Of a stretch of DNA of 64,000 nucleotides, positions 17,871 through 26,591 are shown in pieces; the first letter of the stretch is position 1, and every line of letters starts with the position of its first letter. Source of the stretch: Blastomonas natatoria. Its GTDB lineage: Bacteria > Pseudomonadota > Alphaproteobacteria > Sphingomonadales > Sphingomonadaceae. The stretch is taken from the NCBI RefSeq assembly GCF_003201955.1, contig NZ_QJJM01000015.1, positions 31,670 through 95,669 of the forward strand. Direction: 5' to 3'. The notes beneath the pieces were generated by a model that saw only the letters and a list, made by a program, of their open reading frames with translations, was not told the origin of the DNA and ran no database searches. The position numbers and the translations under genes are program-made.

Positions 17871-19457
17871 TTATGATTTTCGGATGAGCACCATCCCAGC
17901 AATCACAAGCGCGCCGCCAGCCAGAAGCCAGGATTGATCGACAAGCAACGCGCTAGCTATGATCAATGCGGCAGCTAGAGGGCCTTTCAAGGACTGACGC
18001 TCATTGCGAAGTCCTGCGAGTTGCTCGATACTGAGCGGATCGAGCTGAACCGGCACATATCCTGACTTTGCGATCGAGTTCGCAGTGGCAAGTATGTCGG
18101 GCAAGGACGCCGACAACCCCAGCAGCTGACCGCGAAGTTTCTTCAAACCCGACCGAGCGCTAGCGAGCGAGAACCGCTCGGCGAAAAGCTCCGTCATGAT
18201 CGGCCGGGTGTCCTCGGCAATGTTATAGTCGGGTGCCAGTGATCGGACGACACCCTCTGCCGTAAGCAAGGTACGCAGAAGGATGGCCAGATCGGGTGGC
18301 AGGACCAGTTGATAATCCCGCAAAAGATCGAAAACGCGGGAAAAAATTTGCGAGAACTCGATTCCAGAAAGCACGGTCCCCCTGAACTCTCCGATCAAAT
18401 GATCGAGAGCCACCGCGAGCGCATCGCGATCCACCTTCGGCGCCCCCGTCCATGCGAGCAGGACATCCGCGACTTCGCTCGTTTCCTCGCCAGCGATCGC
18501 AAGCACGAGCCGAACGATCTCGTCGCGCCTCGTCTTGGTGAGCGTCCCGACTGATCCGAAGTCGATGAAGCCGACATCCTGCTCGCCGATCAGGAAAACA
18601 TTGCCGGGATGAGGGTCGCCGTGGAATTCGCCGTTCAGGATGATCATGCGCAGGACAGCGTTGGCATAGCTTTTAGCGAAAGCCGCCACCGGCGGGTCGC
18701 CGGATGGGCTGCCCAGCGAAGACGCGGGCCTGCCGTACAGGCGTTCCTGAACGTTCACCCGCAGCCCGGTCAGTTCCCAATGGATGGCCGGGGTCCTGAC
18801 GCCGATGGTATCGAGATATGCGCCGATCCGCTCGCAGGCTCGGGATTCCGCAGCGAGGTCCATCTCCCAGGCTAGATTGCGGCCGAAGGTCCGCAGAAAC
18901 TCGACTGGCCGGTAACGCGCGATGTCAGGCGAGCGTGCTTCTGCGATCTCGGCAAGACGCACAAGCAGGCGCACATCGGCTTCCATGCGCGCGGCGGTGC
19001 CCGGGCGGCGAACCTTCACGATGACCTCGCTACCGTCCTGTAGCTTGGCGGAATAGGTCTGTGCAATCGAGGCGGACGCCAAAGGCTGTTCGTCGAACTG
19101 CGCAAAGTCGTTCCGCCAGTCCTCACCCCAGCTTGAAGCAAGTACGGGCTCGATATCTGCGAAGCGCACTGGCGACACCTGATCGTGCAGGGTTGAGAAT
19201 GCCGTGATCCAGTGTTCGGTAAACAGATCGCTTCGGGTGGCGAGGAGCTGCCCCAGCTTTATACCAACTGGCCCGATGTCACGGAGGAACGCGACAACTG
19301 CAGCCGGACGAAATTCGCGAGGATCGATGACATTGCTCGAAGAGGGAATAAATCCGAGGGCTCCGGCGAGATTTTTCGCGCCGTGCCTCATTAGGATTTG
19401 GCCGATCTCCGCGGCGCGAGCGATGCTGCTGATAGGCTTTTCCGGGGGCGATGCCAT
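17871..19457 (-). CDS. ABC1/AarF/UbiB-family atypical kinase
   Basis: A 528-residue protein of the UbiB/AarF/COQ8 family, protein-kinase-like ATPases best known for supporting ubiquinone synthesis. Visible are PVGIKLGQLLATR (the KxGQ segment), ASIAQTYSAKLQDGSEVIVKVRRPG, NLAWEMDLAAE, HGDPHPGNVFL (catalytic loop) and FIDFGSVG (metal-binding DFG-like), then two hydrophobic C-terminal segments (about 485-525). The ATG at 19457 was chosen because it starts 4 bases after the MarR stop; an upstream in-frame codon would overlap marR by over 100 bases. Pairing with a MarR regulator beside a drug exporter suggests a stress-linked role in membrane quinone supply, but that is inference. Confidence 0.88.
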   Translation of the reverse strand: MASPPEKPISSIARAAEIGQILMRHGAKNLAGALGFIPSSSNVIDPREFRPAAVVAFLRDIGPVGIKLGQLLATRSDLFTEHWITAFSTLHDQVSPVRFADIEPVLASSWGEDWRNDFAQFDEQPLASASIAQTYSAKLQDGSEVIVKVRRPGTAARMEADVRLLVRLAEIAEARSPDIARYRPVEFLRTFGRNLAWEMDLAAESRACERIGAYLDTIGVRTPAIHWELTGLRVNVQERLYGRPASSLGSPSGDPPVAAFAKSYANAVLRMIILNGEFHGDPHPGNVFLIGEQDVGFIDFGSVGTLTKTRRDEIVRLVLAIAGEETSEVADVLLAWTGAPKVDRDALAVALDHLIGEFRGTVLSGIEFSQIFSRVFDLLRDYQLVLPPDLAILLRTLLTAEGVVRSLAPDYNIAEDTRPIMTELFAERFSLASARSGLKKLRGQLLGLSASLPDILATANSIAKSGYVPVQLDPLSIEQLAGLRNERQSLKGPLAAALIIASALLVDQSWLLAGGALVIAGMVLIRKS

Positions 19458-19461
19458 GATT

Positions 19462-19953
19462 TTACTCAGCCTCGGCCCGGAGTTGGTCCAGATTTTCCGA
19501 TACCCTTGCAAGAATCTGCTGCAACGTTTGCTTCTCGTCGGCGGCAATGTCGCGCCAAAGCAGACCATGAAGCCTATCCGCGGAGCCTCTCAGTTCGGGC
19601 AGCAGATCGTCAAGCTGCTCCGTGAGGATGAGCTGCCACGCTCGCCGATCCGTCTCAGCTCGAAGCCTTTTCATCAGCCCGCGTGCGCAAAGACCTGCAA
19701 CCGCCAGGCCGATGGTCGCCGATTCCAGTTCCAGTTTCTTGGCGATTTCAGCCTGCGTAAGGGCAGGATCGCGAAGAAGTTGTCCGATGATCCTCCACTG
19801 TGTCTGATTGAGACCGATCCTGGCGACCCTCGCATCGTACACTCTGCGCGCGCCGCGACTGATCTCGTCCATAAGATAGAGAATGCGGTCATCATCGGTG
19901 ATGACCTTCTGCCGACGCTGAGACCGTGACATGGTATCTGGTTTTTCATCCAT
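19462..19953 (-). CDS. MarR-family transcriptional regulator
   Basis: A 163-residue winged-helix regulator of the MarR family. LNQTQWRIIGQLLRDPALTQAEIAKKLELESATIGLAVAGLCARGLMKR forms the HTH and wing (about residues 48-100), followed by ETDRRAWQLILTE. It is co-transcribed with the UbiB-like gene and divergent from the EmrAB-NodT operon 125 bases away, so it is the likely repressor of that operon, responding to a phenolic or drug-like ligand. Inverted AGTC(G/A)GATAG sites in the shared promoter region support this. Confidence 0.9.
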   Translation of the reverse strand: MDEKPDTMSRSQRRQKVITDDDRILYLMDEISRGARRVYDARVARIGLNQTQWRIIGQLLRDPALTQAEIAKKLELESATIGLAVAGLCARGLMKRLRAETDRRAWQLILTEQLDDLLPELRGSADRLHGLLWRDIAADEKQTLQQILARVSENLDQLRAEAE

Positions 19954-19963
19954 AGCGCTGTGT

Positions 19964-20020
19964 AGTCGGATAGCCTCGGATGCCCAAATGCAAACTGCTA
20001 AATGCCTTTACTATCTGACT
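19964..20020. promoter_or_regulatory. Candidate MarR operator in the divergent efflux promoter
   Basis: AGTCGGATAG (19964-19973) and CTATCTGACT (20011-20020) are inverted copies with one mismatch. A further AGTCAGAT half-site sits at the emrA start (about 20072-20079). Location between a MarR gene and the efflux operon it faces suggests the operator. Confidence 0.4.
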
Positions 20021-20078
20021 CACGGCTCATAGGGCGCGAGACGCGTTCACCTTTTACTGAGGCTGCCGAAAGAGTCAG

Positions 20079-21206
20079 ATGACCGATAACTCCAACCAAC
20101 CGGAGCAGGAGGGCACAACCCCAACGAAACCGCAATCGCGGCGTGGCTTGCGCATCGTGCTAATCATCGTTGGTCTTGCCGTGCTGCTTGGCGGGATCTG
20201 GTGGTACTACCGGCACGTAACCTACGGACAGTACATGCAGACGACCGATAACGCCTATGTCGCTGCCGACAGCGTCGTTATCTCTTCCAAGGTAGCGGGA
20301 TACGTCGAAGAGGTCTTCGTGGGGGAGAACGAGCAGGTTGCTCGCGGCGGAGCCCTCGTACAACTGGATCTGCGGGATTATCAGGCGCAAGCGCAACAGG
20401 CGCGCGCACAGATCGCTGCGACCCTGGCCGGTGCCGACACAATCCGTTCTCAGGTAGCCGAACAGGATGCAGCCATTCGCCAGGCGCGGGGCCAACTCGC
20501 CGCCGCGCGCGCAGCACTGGACCTCGCGAACGACCAGGTGGCGCGATATCGGCCCCTTGCCGCGACAGGAGCCGAACCGCGGGAAAAGCTAGACCAGTAT
20601 GAGGCGCAGGCGCGGCAAGCGCGGGCCGAACTCGTCGCCGCGCAGGCGGCGGTGGCTGCCGCGACCGCGCGCCGAGGGACCCTGTTCGAGCAGATCAACC
20701 AGACCCAGGCGCAGGCGGACGCTGCTCGCGCTCAGCTGGAAACAGCCGACCTTACGGTTGAATCGACCTTGCTGCGCGCCAGCAAGGCCGGCCGCGTCGG
20801 CGATCTCTCGGTGAGGGTGGGCCAGTTCGTGCAACCGGGTCAACGTTTGATGACGGTGGTTCCGGTGAGGGCGATCTACGTGACGGCAAACTTCAAGGAA
20901 ACGCAGGTCGGCCTGATCCGGGCCGGCCAAAGCGTCAGGCTCGAAGTTGACGCCCTACCCGACCTTGAGATCGCGGGACGAGTGGTCAGCATATCGCCGG
21001 GAACGGGCGCGGAATTTTCCATCCTCCCCCCCGAAAATGCCACCGGCAACTTTACCAAGATCGTTCAACGGATACCCGTCCGCATCGGTATCGATGCTCC
21101 CCCTGAAGTGCGGCGTCTGCTCGTTCCCGGCATGTCGGTAGTGGCTACGGTCGACACCCGGAATGCTGCCGGCGAATTGGAAGAGATCTCGAGTCGGACT
21201 CAATGA
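20079..21206 (+). CDS. emrA: Membrane fusion (adaptor) protein, EmrA/HlyD family
   Basis: Periplasmic adaptor linking an inner-membrane MFS exporter to an outer-membrane channel. The 375-residue protein has a short cytoplasmic head, one transmembrane helix (about residues 28-47), a lipoyl/biotinyl half (TTDNAYVAADSVVISSKVAGYVEEVFVGENEQVARGGALVQLD) and a long Ala/Gln/Arg-rich coiled coil (about 105-220). The second lipoyl half and beta-barrel contain TNFKETQVGLIRAGQSV-type sequence typical of EmrA. It overlaps the transporter gene by 4 bases. GAAAGAG precedes the ATG. Confidence 0.92.
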   Translation: MTDNSNQPEQEGTTPTKPQSRRGLRIVLIIVGLAVLLGGIWWYYRHVTYGQYMQTTDNAYVAADSVVISSKVAGYVEEVFVGENEQVARGGALVQLDLRDYQAQAQQARAQIAATLAGADTIRSQVAEQDAAIRQARGQLAAARAALDLANDQVARYRPLAATGAEPREKLDQYEAQARQARAELVAAQAAVAAATARRGTLFEQINQTQAQADAARAQLETADLTVESTLLRASKAGRVGDLSVRVGQFVQPGQRLMTVVPVRAIYVTANFKETQVGLIRAGQSVRLEVDALPDLEIAGRVVSISPGTGAEFSILPPENATGNFTKIVQRIPVRIGIDAPPEVRRLLVPGMSVVATVDTRNAAGELEEISSRTQ

Positions 21207-22774
21207 CCGAGATACTGGCAGCGCAGGACACTTCGATCGGGCCGGCCGGGGGCCGAAAGAACGCAGACGTGACTGCCTGGGTCGCTGTGGCCGCGGGCGC
21301 GCTTGGCGCCATGCTCGCGACGCTGGACATATCAATCGTCAATTCCGCACTCCCCGTCATTCAGGGCGAGATCGGTGCCACAGGCGCCGAAGGCACCTGG
21401 ATTGCTACGTCATTTCTCGTTGCTGAAATCGTCGTCATTCCGCTGAGCGCTTGGCTCGAACGGCTGTTCGGTCTGCGAACCCTCCTCATCATCGCGGTTA
21501 GCGCGTTCACCGCATTTTCGGTGCTATGCGGGATTGCAACCGACCTTACGACCATGATCATCGGCCGAACGGGTCAGGGATTCACGGGCGGAGTCCTCAT
21601 TCCGACCGCAATGACTATTGTGGCTAAACGATTACCGCCGCACCAACAGCCAATCGGAATGGCCCTGTTCGGCATGACTGTGGTTCTTGGCCCCGTGATG
21701 GGGCCATTGATCGGCGGCTGGCTGACCGAGAACCTGAGCTGGCACTATGCCTTTTTCGTCAATGTGCCAGTCTGCGCAATCCTGCTGCTCTTGCTGTTTA
21801 TCGGGCTGCCTCACGAGAAGCCCAAGTGGGAATATCTCACGGACGCCGATTGGGCTGGCATTCTCGGGCTGATCCTCGGACTGGGCGGTCTGACTGTTGT
21901 ACTCGAGGAAGGGCACCGTGAGGAATGGTTCGAGTCCTCACTCATTCGCTGGCTAACGGTGGTGACCATTATCGGCTTTGCCTGTTTGATTTACGGACAG
22001 GTGAAGGCACGCAAGCCAGTCTTGAAGTTGCAGCTCCTGTTGAATCGACAGTTCGCCAGCGTCGCGATCATGGCGCTCGCCCTGGGCATGGTGATGTATG
22101 GTTCGACCTATGTCATTCCGCAGTTTCTGGCGATCATCTCTGACTATAATGCTTTTCAGACGGGACTGGTCATCTTCTGGATGGGTGTCCCGGCCTTTCT
22201 CCTGATGCCGGTTCTGCCCCTGATGATCCGCAAGGTGGACATCCGCATTGCCGTCGGCACCGGAATGCTGCTGATGGCGATCAGCTGCTTTGTCAGCACG
22301 AGTCTGACCGCCGAATCCGGCGGCGCTGTCTTCACTGAAAGTCAGCTTATCCGCGGGGCCGGAATGATACTTGCGATGATGTTCCTGAATCAGGCAACGG
22401 TTGCGTCGGTGGCCAAGGAAGACGCGGGCGATGCCTCGGGCATTTTCAACGCGGCCCGCAATCTTGGCGGATCATTCGCCCTCTCGGCCCTCGCTTCGTT
22501 CCAGGACCAGCGAATTTGGCACCATACGAGGCGCATGGAAGAAACGCTGAATGCGAACAGCGTTTCGCTGCAGACCTATCTCGACGGACTGGCGCGAAGC
22601 TTGGGCGATATGGAACGAGCGATGGCGGCACTCGGCGGCACTCTCCAGCGCGAAGCGTTCATCATGACCTACAATGATGTCTTTCTGGTGATGGGACTTC
22701 TCACACTCGCGACAGTCCCGCTTGTTCTGTTCCTCAAGCCGCTTCCGGAAAATGTCTCCCTTTCGATGCACTGA
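21203..22774 (+). CDS. emrB: EmrB/QacA-type drug exporter, MFS DHA2 family (14 helices)
   Basis: Proton-driven multidrug exporter of the inner membrane. The 523-residue length and hydrophobic pattern fit 14 helices. Motif ATLDISIVNSALPVIQGEIGA in the first helix, TFLVAEI-like helix 2 with LERLFGLR, motif C-like MTVVLGPVMGPLIGGWLTE around residues 150-170 and FFVNVPV are characteristic of DHA2. It forms a tripartite pump with the adaptor before it and the NodT-type channel after it. Confidence 0.93.
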   Translation: MTEILAAQDTSIGPAGGRKNADVTAWVAVAAGALGAMLATLDISIVNSALPVIQGEIGATGAEGTWIATSFLVAEIVVIPLSAWLERLFGLRTLLIIAVSAFTAFSVLCGIATDLTTMIIGRTGQGFTGGVLIPTAMTIVAKRLPPHQQPIGMALFGMTVVLGPVMGPLIGGWLTENLSWHYAFFVNVPVCAILLLLLFIGLPHEKPKWEYLTDADWAGILGLILGLGGLTVVLEEGHREEWFESSLIRWLTVVTIIGFACLIYGQVKARKPVLKLQLLLNRQFASVAIMALALGMVMYGSTYVIPQFLAIISDYNAFQTGLVIFWMGVPAFLLMPVLPLMIRKVDIRIAVGTGMLLMAISCFVSTSLTAESGGAVFTESQLIRGAGMILAMMFLNQATVASVAKEDAGDASGIFNAARNLGGSFALSALASFQDQRIWHHTRRMEETLNANSVSLQTYLDGLARSLGDMERAMAALGGTLQREAFIMTYNDVFLVMGLLTLATVPLVLFLKPLPENVSLSMH

Positions 22775-22784
22775 GCCCGAGATT

Positions 22785-24245
22785 ATGCGCCACTTGCTAC
22801 CTCCGATTATCACTATCGCCTTGCTAGCTGGATGCACGGCTGGGCCCGATTATGCAGGCCCCCAGGAAGTTGTGTCAGCAGACACGGGCACTCGCTTTGT
22901 GCGCGCTGGCAGTGATGTGAGCGCATCTGATCCGGTTGTCGCTCAATGGTGGCTGCTGCTCGGCGATCCCGAGTTGACGCGGCTGGTGGAGGCTGCGCTG
23001 TCCGGCAACCCTTCGCTCGCCGCAGCGCAGGCGCGCATTGCCCAGGCACGGGCATCCATCAGGCAAGACCGTGCGGGTCGAATGCCATCGCTTGGGGCAC
23101 AGGCCACCACCGTGCAGGGCCGGCTTCGGGGTCTCGACATTCAAGGCGGGGCGCCCCCCCCGTCAGAGCAAACCAATTCCGACGCAGAAACCGATGACTC
23201 GCTCAGCTTTTTCAATGTGGGCCTTAACGCCAACTGGGAGCTGGAGTTCGCCGGTGGCTCGCGCAGGCGCATTGAAGCCAGCAATGCCCAAGCTGCTGCA
23301 ACGGTGGCCAATGCAGAGGACGCAAAGGTCCAGTTGACTGCCCAAGTGGCCAGCACCTACGTCAATTTGCGGGAGGCCCAATTCCGCGCAGAGCAATTTG
23401 AGGCGCAGATTTCGTTGCAGGAAGAGATCCTGGCGCTGACATACCAACGCTATCAGCGCGGTGCATTGCCGCTTTTCCCGGTAGGCACCGCGAATGCCGA
23501 ACTGGAGATGCTCAAGTCACAACTTGCCGAAGCTGAAGCGGATATCGCAGTCCTGTCTGATGCACTCGCTATACTGACCGGACAGGTGCCGGGATCAGTT
23601 GATGCAGCGCTCACGACTGCGCATTCCATTCCCATGCCGCCAGAGCAGGTCGCGATCGGCGATCCGGCAAGCCTGGTGGCGCGTCGGCCTGACATAAGGG
23701 CGGCCGAACGGTCTCTTGCCGCGTCGACGGCGCGGATCGGGGTGGCCGAGGCGGCGCGGTTCCCGAAATTGTCCTTCACGGGGATCCTGGGCCTCGGCGG
23801 ATCCTCGTTGGACGACGTTGTCGATGTCGGCGATTTCTCCGCACTCGCGATCCCACGCCTCCAGTGGAATTTTCTGGATTTCGGCAGGGTAGACGCTGCG
23901 ATCGACCAAGCCGGGGCGGCGCGCAACGAAGCAGTCGCCAATTACCAGCAGACGGTGCTTCTGGCACTGCAAGACGCCGAACGTGCCTTGGCTCGCTTCG
24001 GCCAGCAGCGTGTGGCGCTCGCTGCCAGTATGCAAATCAAGAAGCAGGCTGACGGCGCGGCGGACCTGAACCGCCAACGTTTTGCCGCAGGAGCGATCTC
24101 GAAGGCTGACCTCAACCGGGCCCTGCGAGAACAGCAGCAGGCCTCAGCAGACCTCGTCCGGGCAAAGGGTGCCCTTACGCTGGCGTGGATCGCGCTGCAG
24201 AAGTCGCTGGGCCTTGGGTGGCAAGAGCCTGTTCGAGATCAATAG
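22785..24245 (+). CDS. Outer-membrane efflux lipoprotein, NodT/OprM family
   Basis: Outer-membrane channel of the pump. The ATG at 22785 gives a lipoprotein signal with LLAGC (Cys17); the mature part opens CTAGPDYAGPQ, a standard NodT start. Two repeated helical OEP domains follow (VAQWWLLLGDPELTRLVEAALSGNPSLAAAQARI; RPDIRAAERSLAASTARIGVAEAARFPKLS). The 486-residue length is normal. The start lies 11 bases after emrB. Its last 71 bases overlap the 3' end of the convergent thioesterase gene. Confidence 0.92.
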   Translation: MRHLLPPIITIALLAGCTAGPDYAGPQEVVSADTGTRFVRAGSDVSASDPVVAQWWLLLGDPELTRLVEAALSGNPSLAAAQARIAQARASIRQDRAGRMPSLGAQATTVQGRLRGLDIQGGAPPPSEQTNSDAETDDSLSFFNVGLNANWELEFAGGSRRRIEASNAQAAATVANAEDAKVQLTAQVASTYVNLREAQFRAEQFEAQISLQEEILALTYQRYQRGALPLFPVGTANAELEMLKSQLAEAEADIAVLSDALAILTGQVPGSVDAALTTAHSIPMPPEQVAIGDPASLVARRPDIRAAERSLAASTARIGVAEAARFPKLSFTGILGLGGSSLDDVVDVGDFSALAIPRLQWNFLDFGRVDAAIDQAGAARNEAVANYQQTVLLALQDAERALARFGQQRVALAASMQIKKQADGAADLNRQRFAAGAISKADLNRALREQQQASADLVRAKGALTLAWIALQKSLGLGWQEPVRDQ

Positions 24246-24669
24246 TCCCGCCGCGCTGATCAAGTGATCCGGTTGACGAGAAGTAGGCGCCCCTGCCGCT
24301 GGCGACCAACTTGTCGTCGGGCTCGAGAACCCGGGTTTCCGCCACCGAAATCTGTCGCCCGATCTTCACGATCTGTCCGTGAGCAGTGAGAGGTCCTGAG
24401 GTTGCAGGACGGTGGTAATCGACATGCAGATCGGCCGTCGCTCTCGCCGCGACGCCCCCGGCAAGCAGAGTATAAAGCCCGGTGAGGTCGACCAGTGAAG
24501 CCAGGATCCCTCCATGCGCCGACCCAATCATAGGGTTCGACACGATCTCTTCGCGCCATGGCATGGTGATCGCGATTCCCTGGTCGGAGCATGTTGCAAT
24601 CTCCAGCCCAAGCCATCGATGAAACGGCGCGATATTCAGCATTTCCTGCAAGCGCTCTCGATCGATCAT
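24175..24669 (-). CDS. PaaI-family hotdog-fold thioesterase
   Basis: A 164-residue hotdog thioesterase-like protein that should hydrolyse an aryl- or acyl-CoA. It shows PFHRWLGLEI, the VSNPMIGSAHGGILASLVDLTG segment with the catalytic-type HGG and Asp, and DLHVDYHRPATSGPLTAHGQIVKIGR, all typical of PaaI. The ATG at 24669 was chosen because it overlaps the upstream hydrolase stop by 4 bases. The C-terminal 25 residues run into the 3' end of the nodT-like gene on the other strand; the family usually ends sooner, so this tail may be an extension. Substrate unknown. Confidence 0.85.
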   Translation of the reverse strand: MIDRERLQEMLNIAPFHRWLGLEIATCSDQGIAITMPWREEIVSNPMIGSAHGGILASLVDLTGLYTLLAGGVAARATADLHVDYHRPATSGPLTAHGQIVKIGRQISVAETRVLEPDDKLVASGRGAYFSSTGSLDQRGGTIDLEQALATQGPATSAARSTPA

Positions 24670-25571
24670 AGCTCCCTCGTCCCCTGTGGTTGAGCCGTAT
24701 CGCAAGAGTGATGGGTTCGTAGGAAATCGACGATAGCGGCGGAGAAGGCATCGTTCGCATCGCCCACGACCATGTGCGTGGCATCGGCAATATCGGTGTA
24801 TTCTGCATGGGGGGCGAGTTGTCGCAGATGCAAAACGGCCTCTTCGGAAACAAGATCGCTAGAGCCGCCTCGGATGAGGTGAAGCGGAAGCGTGAGATTC
24901 GCCGCAGCTTGGCTCAGCATTGCCGATTGACGTTCTTGGCTGTCTGGGTCGCCTTGTCTGGCTGACATTATATTACGGATAAACACCGGGTCCCAGTGCC
25001 AATAGAAGCGCCCATCCGACTTCTGCCGCAGATAGTTTTTCAGACCATCGCTCGCGCCCCGCTTGGGACGATGCGGCATGTAGCGAGCGATCACGTCGGC
25101 CGCCTCCTCTGGTGAGGCGAAGCCGCTATCGACATGCTCTTCCATGAAACCAACCACGCGCATCACACCGCTGGGCTCCATGCGCGGGGCAATGTCGACC
25201 AATGTGAGTGAAGCAAAGCTACCTGGAGCAAGCTCCCCTGCGGCAATCAGTCCAGCGAGCCCGCCCAGTGAAGCGCCAACCAGCGCTGGCTTCTGGTCCA
25301 GGCGCGACGCTGCAGCGACCAGATCCGCCGCGAAGTCGCGCATTTCATAAGCTCCGAATGGCGACCAATCGCTGTCTCCGTGACCGCCCATGTCGAAGGC
25401 GATTGCGCGAAAGCCGGCTTGAGCCAGCTCGCTGACCACCCTTCTCCACGCGCGCCGTGTCTGCCCGCCGCCGTGCGCAAGAAGGACGGGTATGGCGTAG
25501 GCATCCCCCTCAGCCTCGGCTGTAAGAGAAATCGCGCCTGCGCCCTCAATCGTAAAGGTTTCTCTCGCCAT
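24666..25571 (-). CDS. Alpha/beta hydrolase
   Basis: A 301-residue alpha/beta hydrolase-fold protein. HGGGQTRRAWRRV carries the oxyanion-hole segment, FDMGGHGDS the conserved strand 4 turn, and ALVGASLGGLAGL the nucleophile elbow with Ser in GASLGG; a late DATHMVVGD supplies the His. The ATG at 25571 gives a family-like N-terminus (MARETFTIEG). It is coupled to the PaaI-like thioesterase by ATGA. The pair probably acts on an ester or CoA ester in small-molecule catabolism; the substrate cannot be read from sequence. Confidence 0.85.
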   Translation of the reverse strand: MARETFTIEGAGAISLTAEAEGDAYAIPVLLAHGGGQTRRAWRRVVSELAQAGFRAIAFDMGGHGDSDWSPFGAYEMRDFAADLVAAASRLDQKPALVGASLGGLAGLIAAGELAPGSFASLTLVDIAPRMEPSGVMRVVGFMEEHVDSGFASPEEAADVIARYMPHRPKRGASDGLKNYLRQKSDGRFYWHWDPVFIRNIMSARQGDPDSQERQSAMLSQAAANLTLPLHLIRGGSSDLVSEEAVLHLRQLAPHAEYTDIADATHMVVGDANDAFSAAIVDFLRTHHSCDTAQPQGTREL

Positions 25572-26045
25572 CTCCGGATGGTAGGAAAGGCGCGCTAAAT
25601 AGTAAACCAATTTAGTTTGTGGCTCTCGGCTCCGTGTTGGCTGTCCTGCAGGGGCGTTTCAACGACGGCAAAAGTCTATGCCAAGAGGGGTTTCTCCAGA
25701 CCATTCTCTAATGCACCGGCTTGCGATTCGGTCAGCAGTCGCTGTCCGCTTAATCCGCTCAAAGATATAAAAGCTGCCTTTCCGCTTCCGGCCCAAAAGC
25801 CGCTGAGTTGCTTGAGCGGAACGAACGGCTCGTTTCGGGCAGCAGAAACTTCCACGCTATGACCGAGATGGGGTCGCTTCCTGAATGGCAGATTTTTTCA
25901 GCGAAGGCAGCTTCCTGCCGTTCGGCTTATGGTGACGGAACCTGCCAGCCAGCTTCTGCGCGTTTCTCGTCGGCAGCCGATATTCAGGAATCGACCCCAA
26001 AACGGCCACTTTTGAATGTGGGGTGTCTGCATCAAGTATTCCCCC
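25572..26045. other. 474-bp intergenic region without recognised gene
   Basis: No frame here looks coding. The part from about 25770 to 26030 has words such as CGGCCCAAAAGCCG and GCAGAAACTTCCACG that remind me of dispersed intergenic repeats in sphingomonad genomes, from memory and unverified. The left edge (25595-25620) is AT-rich, with TAGTAAACCAATTTAGTTT, and may carry the hydrolase promoter. It marks the end of the riboswitch-controlled cobalamin operon. Confidence 0.4.
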
Positions 26046-26591
26046 CTAGGACGCCATGGAAACCCTAGCTCCAACAGATGGAACTAGACTGAGCCAGTCG
26101 CGCGGGGCAAGGCCACGCTCTTGACCCAAAAGCGATGCAATCGGTCCACCATGCGTGACGACGATCCCGCGTCCTTCAGGCAGGCTAGCCATAGCGGTAG
26201 CTATGCGCGCCGCGAGCTCGCAGGTGGTCTCCCCGCCGCCTGGGCGGAACTTATCAGGGGCCTCGATCATCCCGTCCATCGCATTGCCGCTTGCCCGGAA
26301 GATTGCGTTCCAGCTCTGGCCCTCCCAAGTCCCGAAATCGCGTTCGCGCCATGCCGGGTCGGCATGGATCGGGCAGCCAACATGTCGGGCGACTGCGACA
26401 GAAAGGCGGCGGGTGCGCGTTAAATCACTGTGGAGGATCCATTCTGGGCGCAAGGCAGCCAGTTCCTGCGCGAGCGGCCCGATCGCCGCCGCGCCCGTCC
26501 GGCTGAGGCCCACATCTGTGACCCCGTAGCAGCGACCGCGCCAACGCAGAGCAACTTCGGTATGGCGCACAAGCGTTATCTTATCCGCCAT
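26046..26591 (-). CDS. cobC: Histidine phosphatase, likely alpha-ribazole/cobalamin phosphatase
   Basis: A 181-residue histidine phosphatase (phosphoglycerate mutase-like) with the catalytic LVRHTE motif at residues 7-12 and the second histidine in VVTHGGPIASLL. RERDFGTWEGQ is the usual substrate-loop segment. As last gene of the cobalamin operon it probably removes the 5'-phosphate from alpha-ribazole phosphate or adenosylcobalamin phosphate. Its start overlaps cobS by 11 bases. Confidence 0.88.
   Translation of the reverse strand: MADKITLVRHTEVALRWRGRCYGVTDVGLSRTGAAAIGPLAQELAALRPEWILHSDLTRTRRLSVAVARHVGCPIHADPAWRERDFGTWEGQSWNAIFRASGNAMDGMIEAPDKFRPGGGETTCELAARIATAMASLPEGRGIVVTHGGPIASLLGQERGLAPRDWLSLVPSVGARVSMAS

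Noticed and set aside
25617..26068. Open frames in the 25.6-26.0 kb spacer
   Set aside because: Composition looks non-coding and no motif is visible; treated as an intergenic region.
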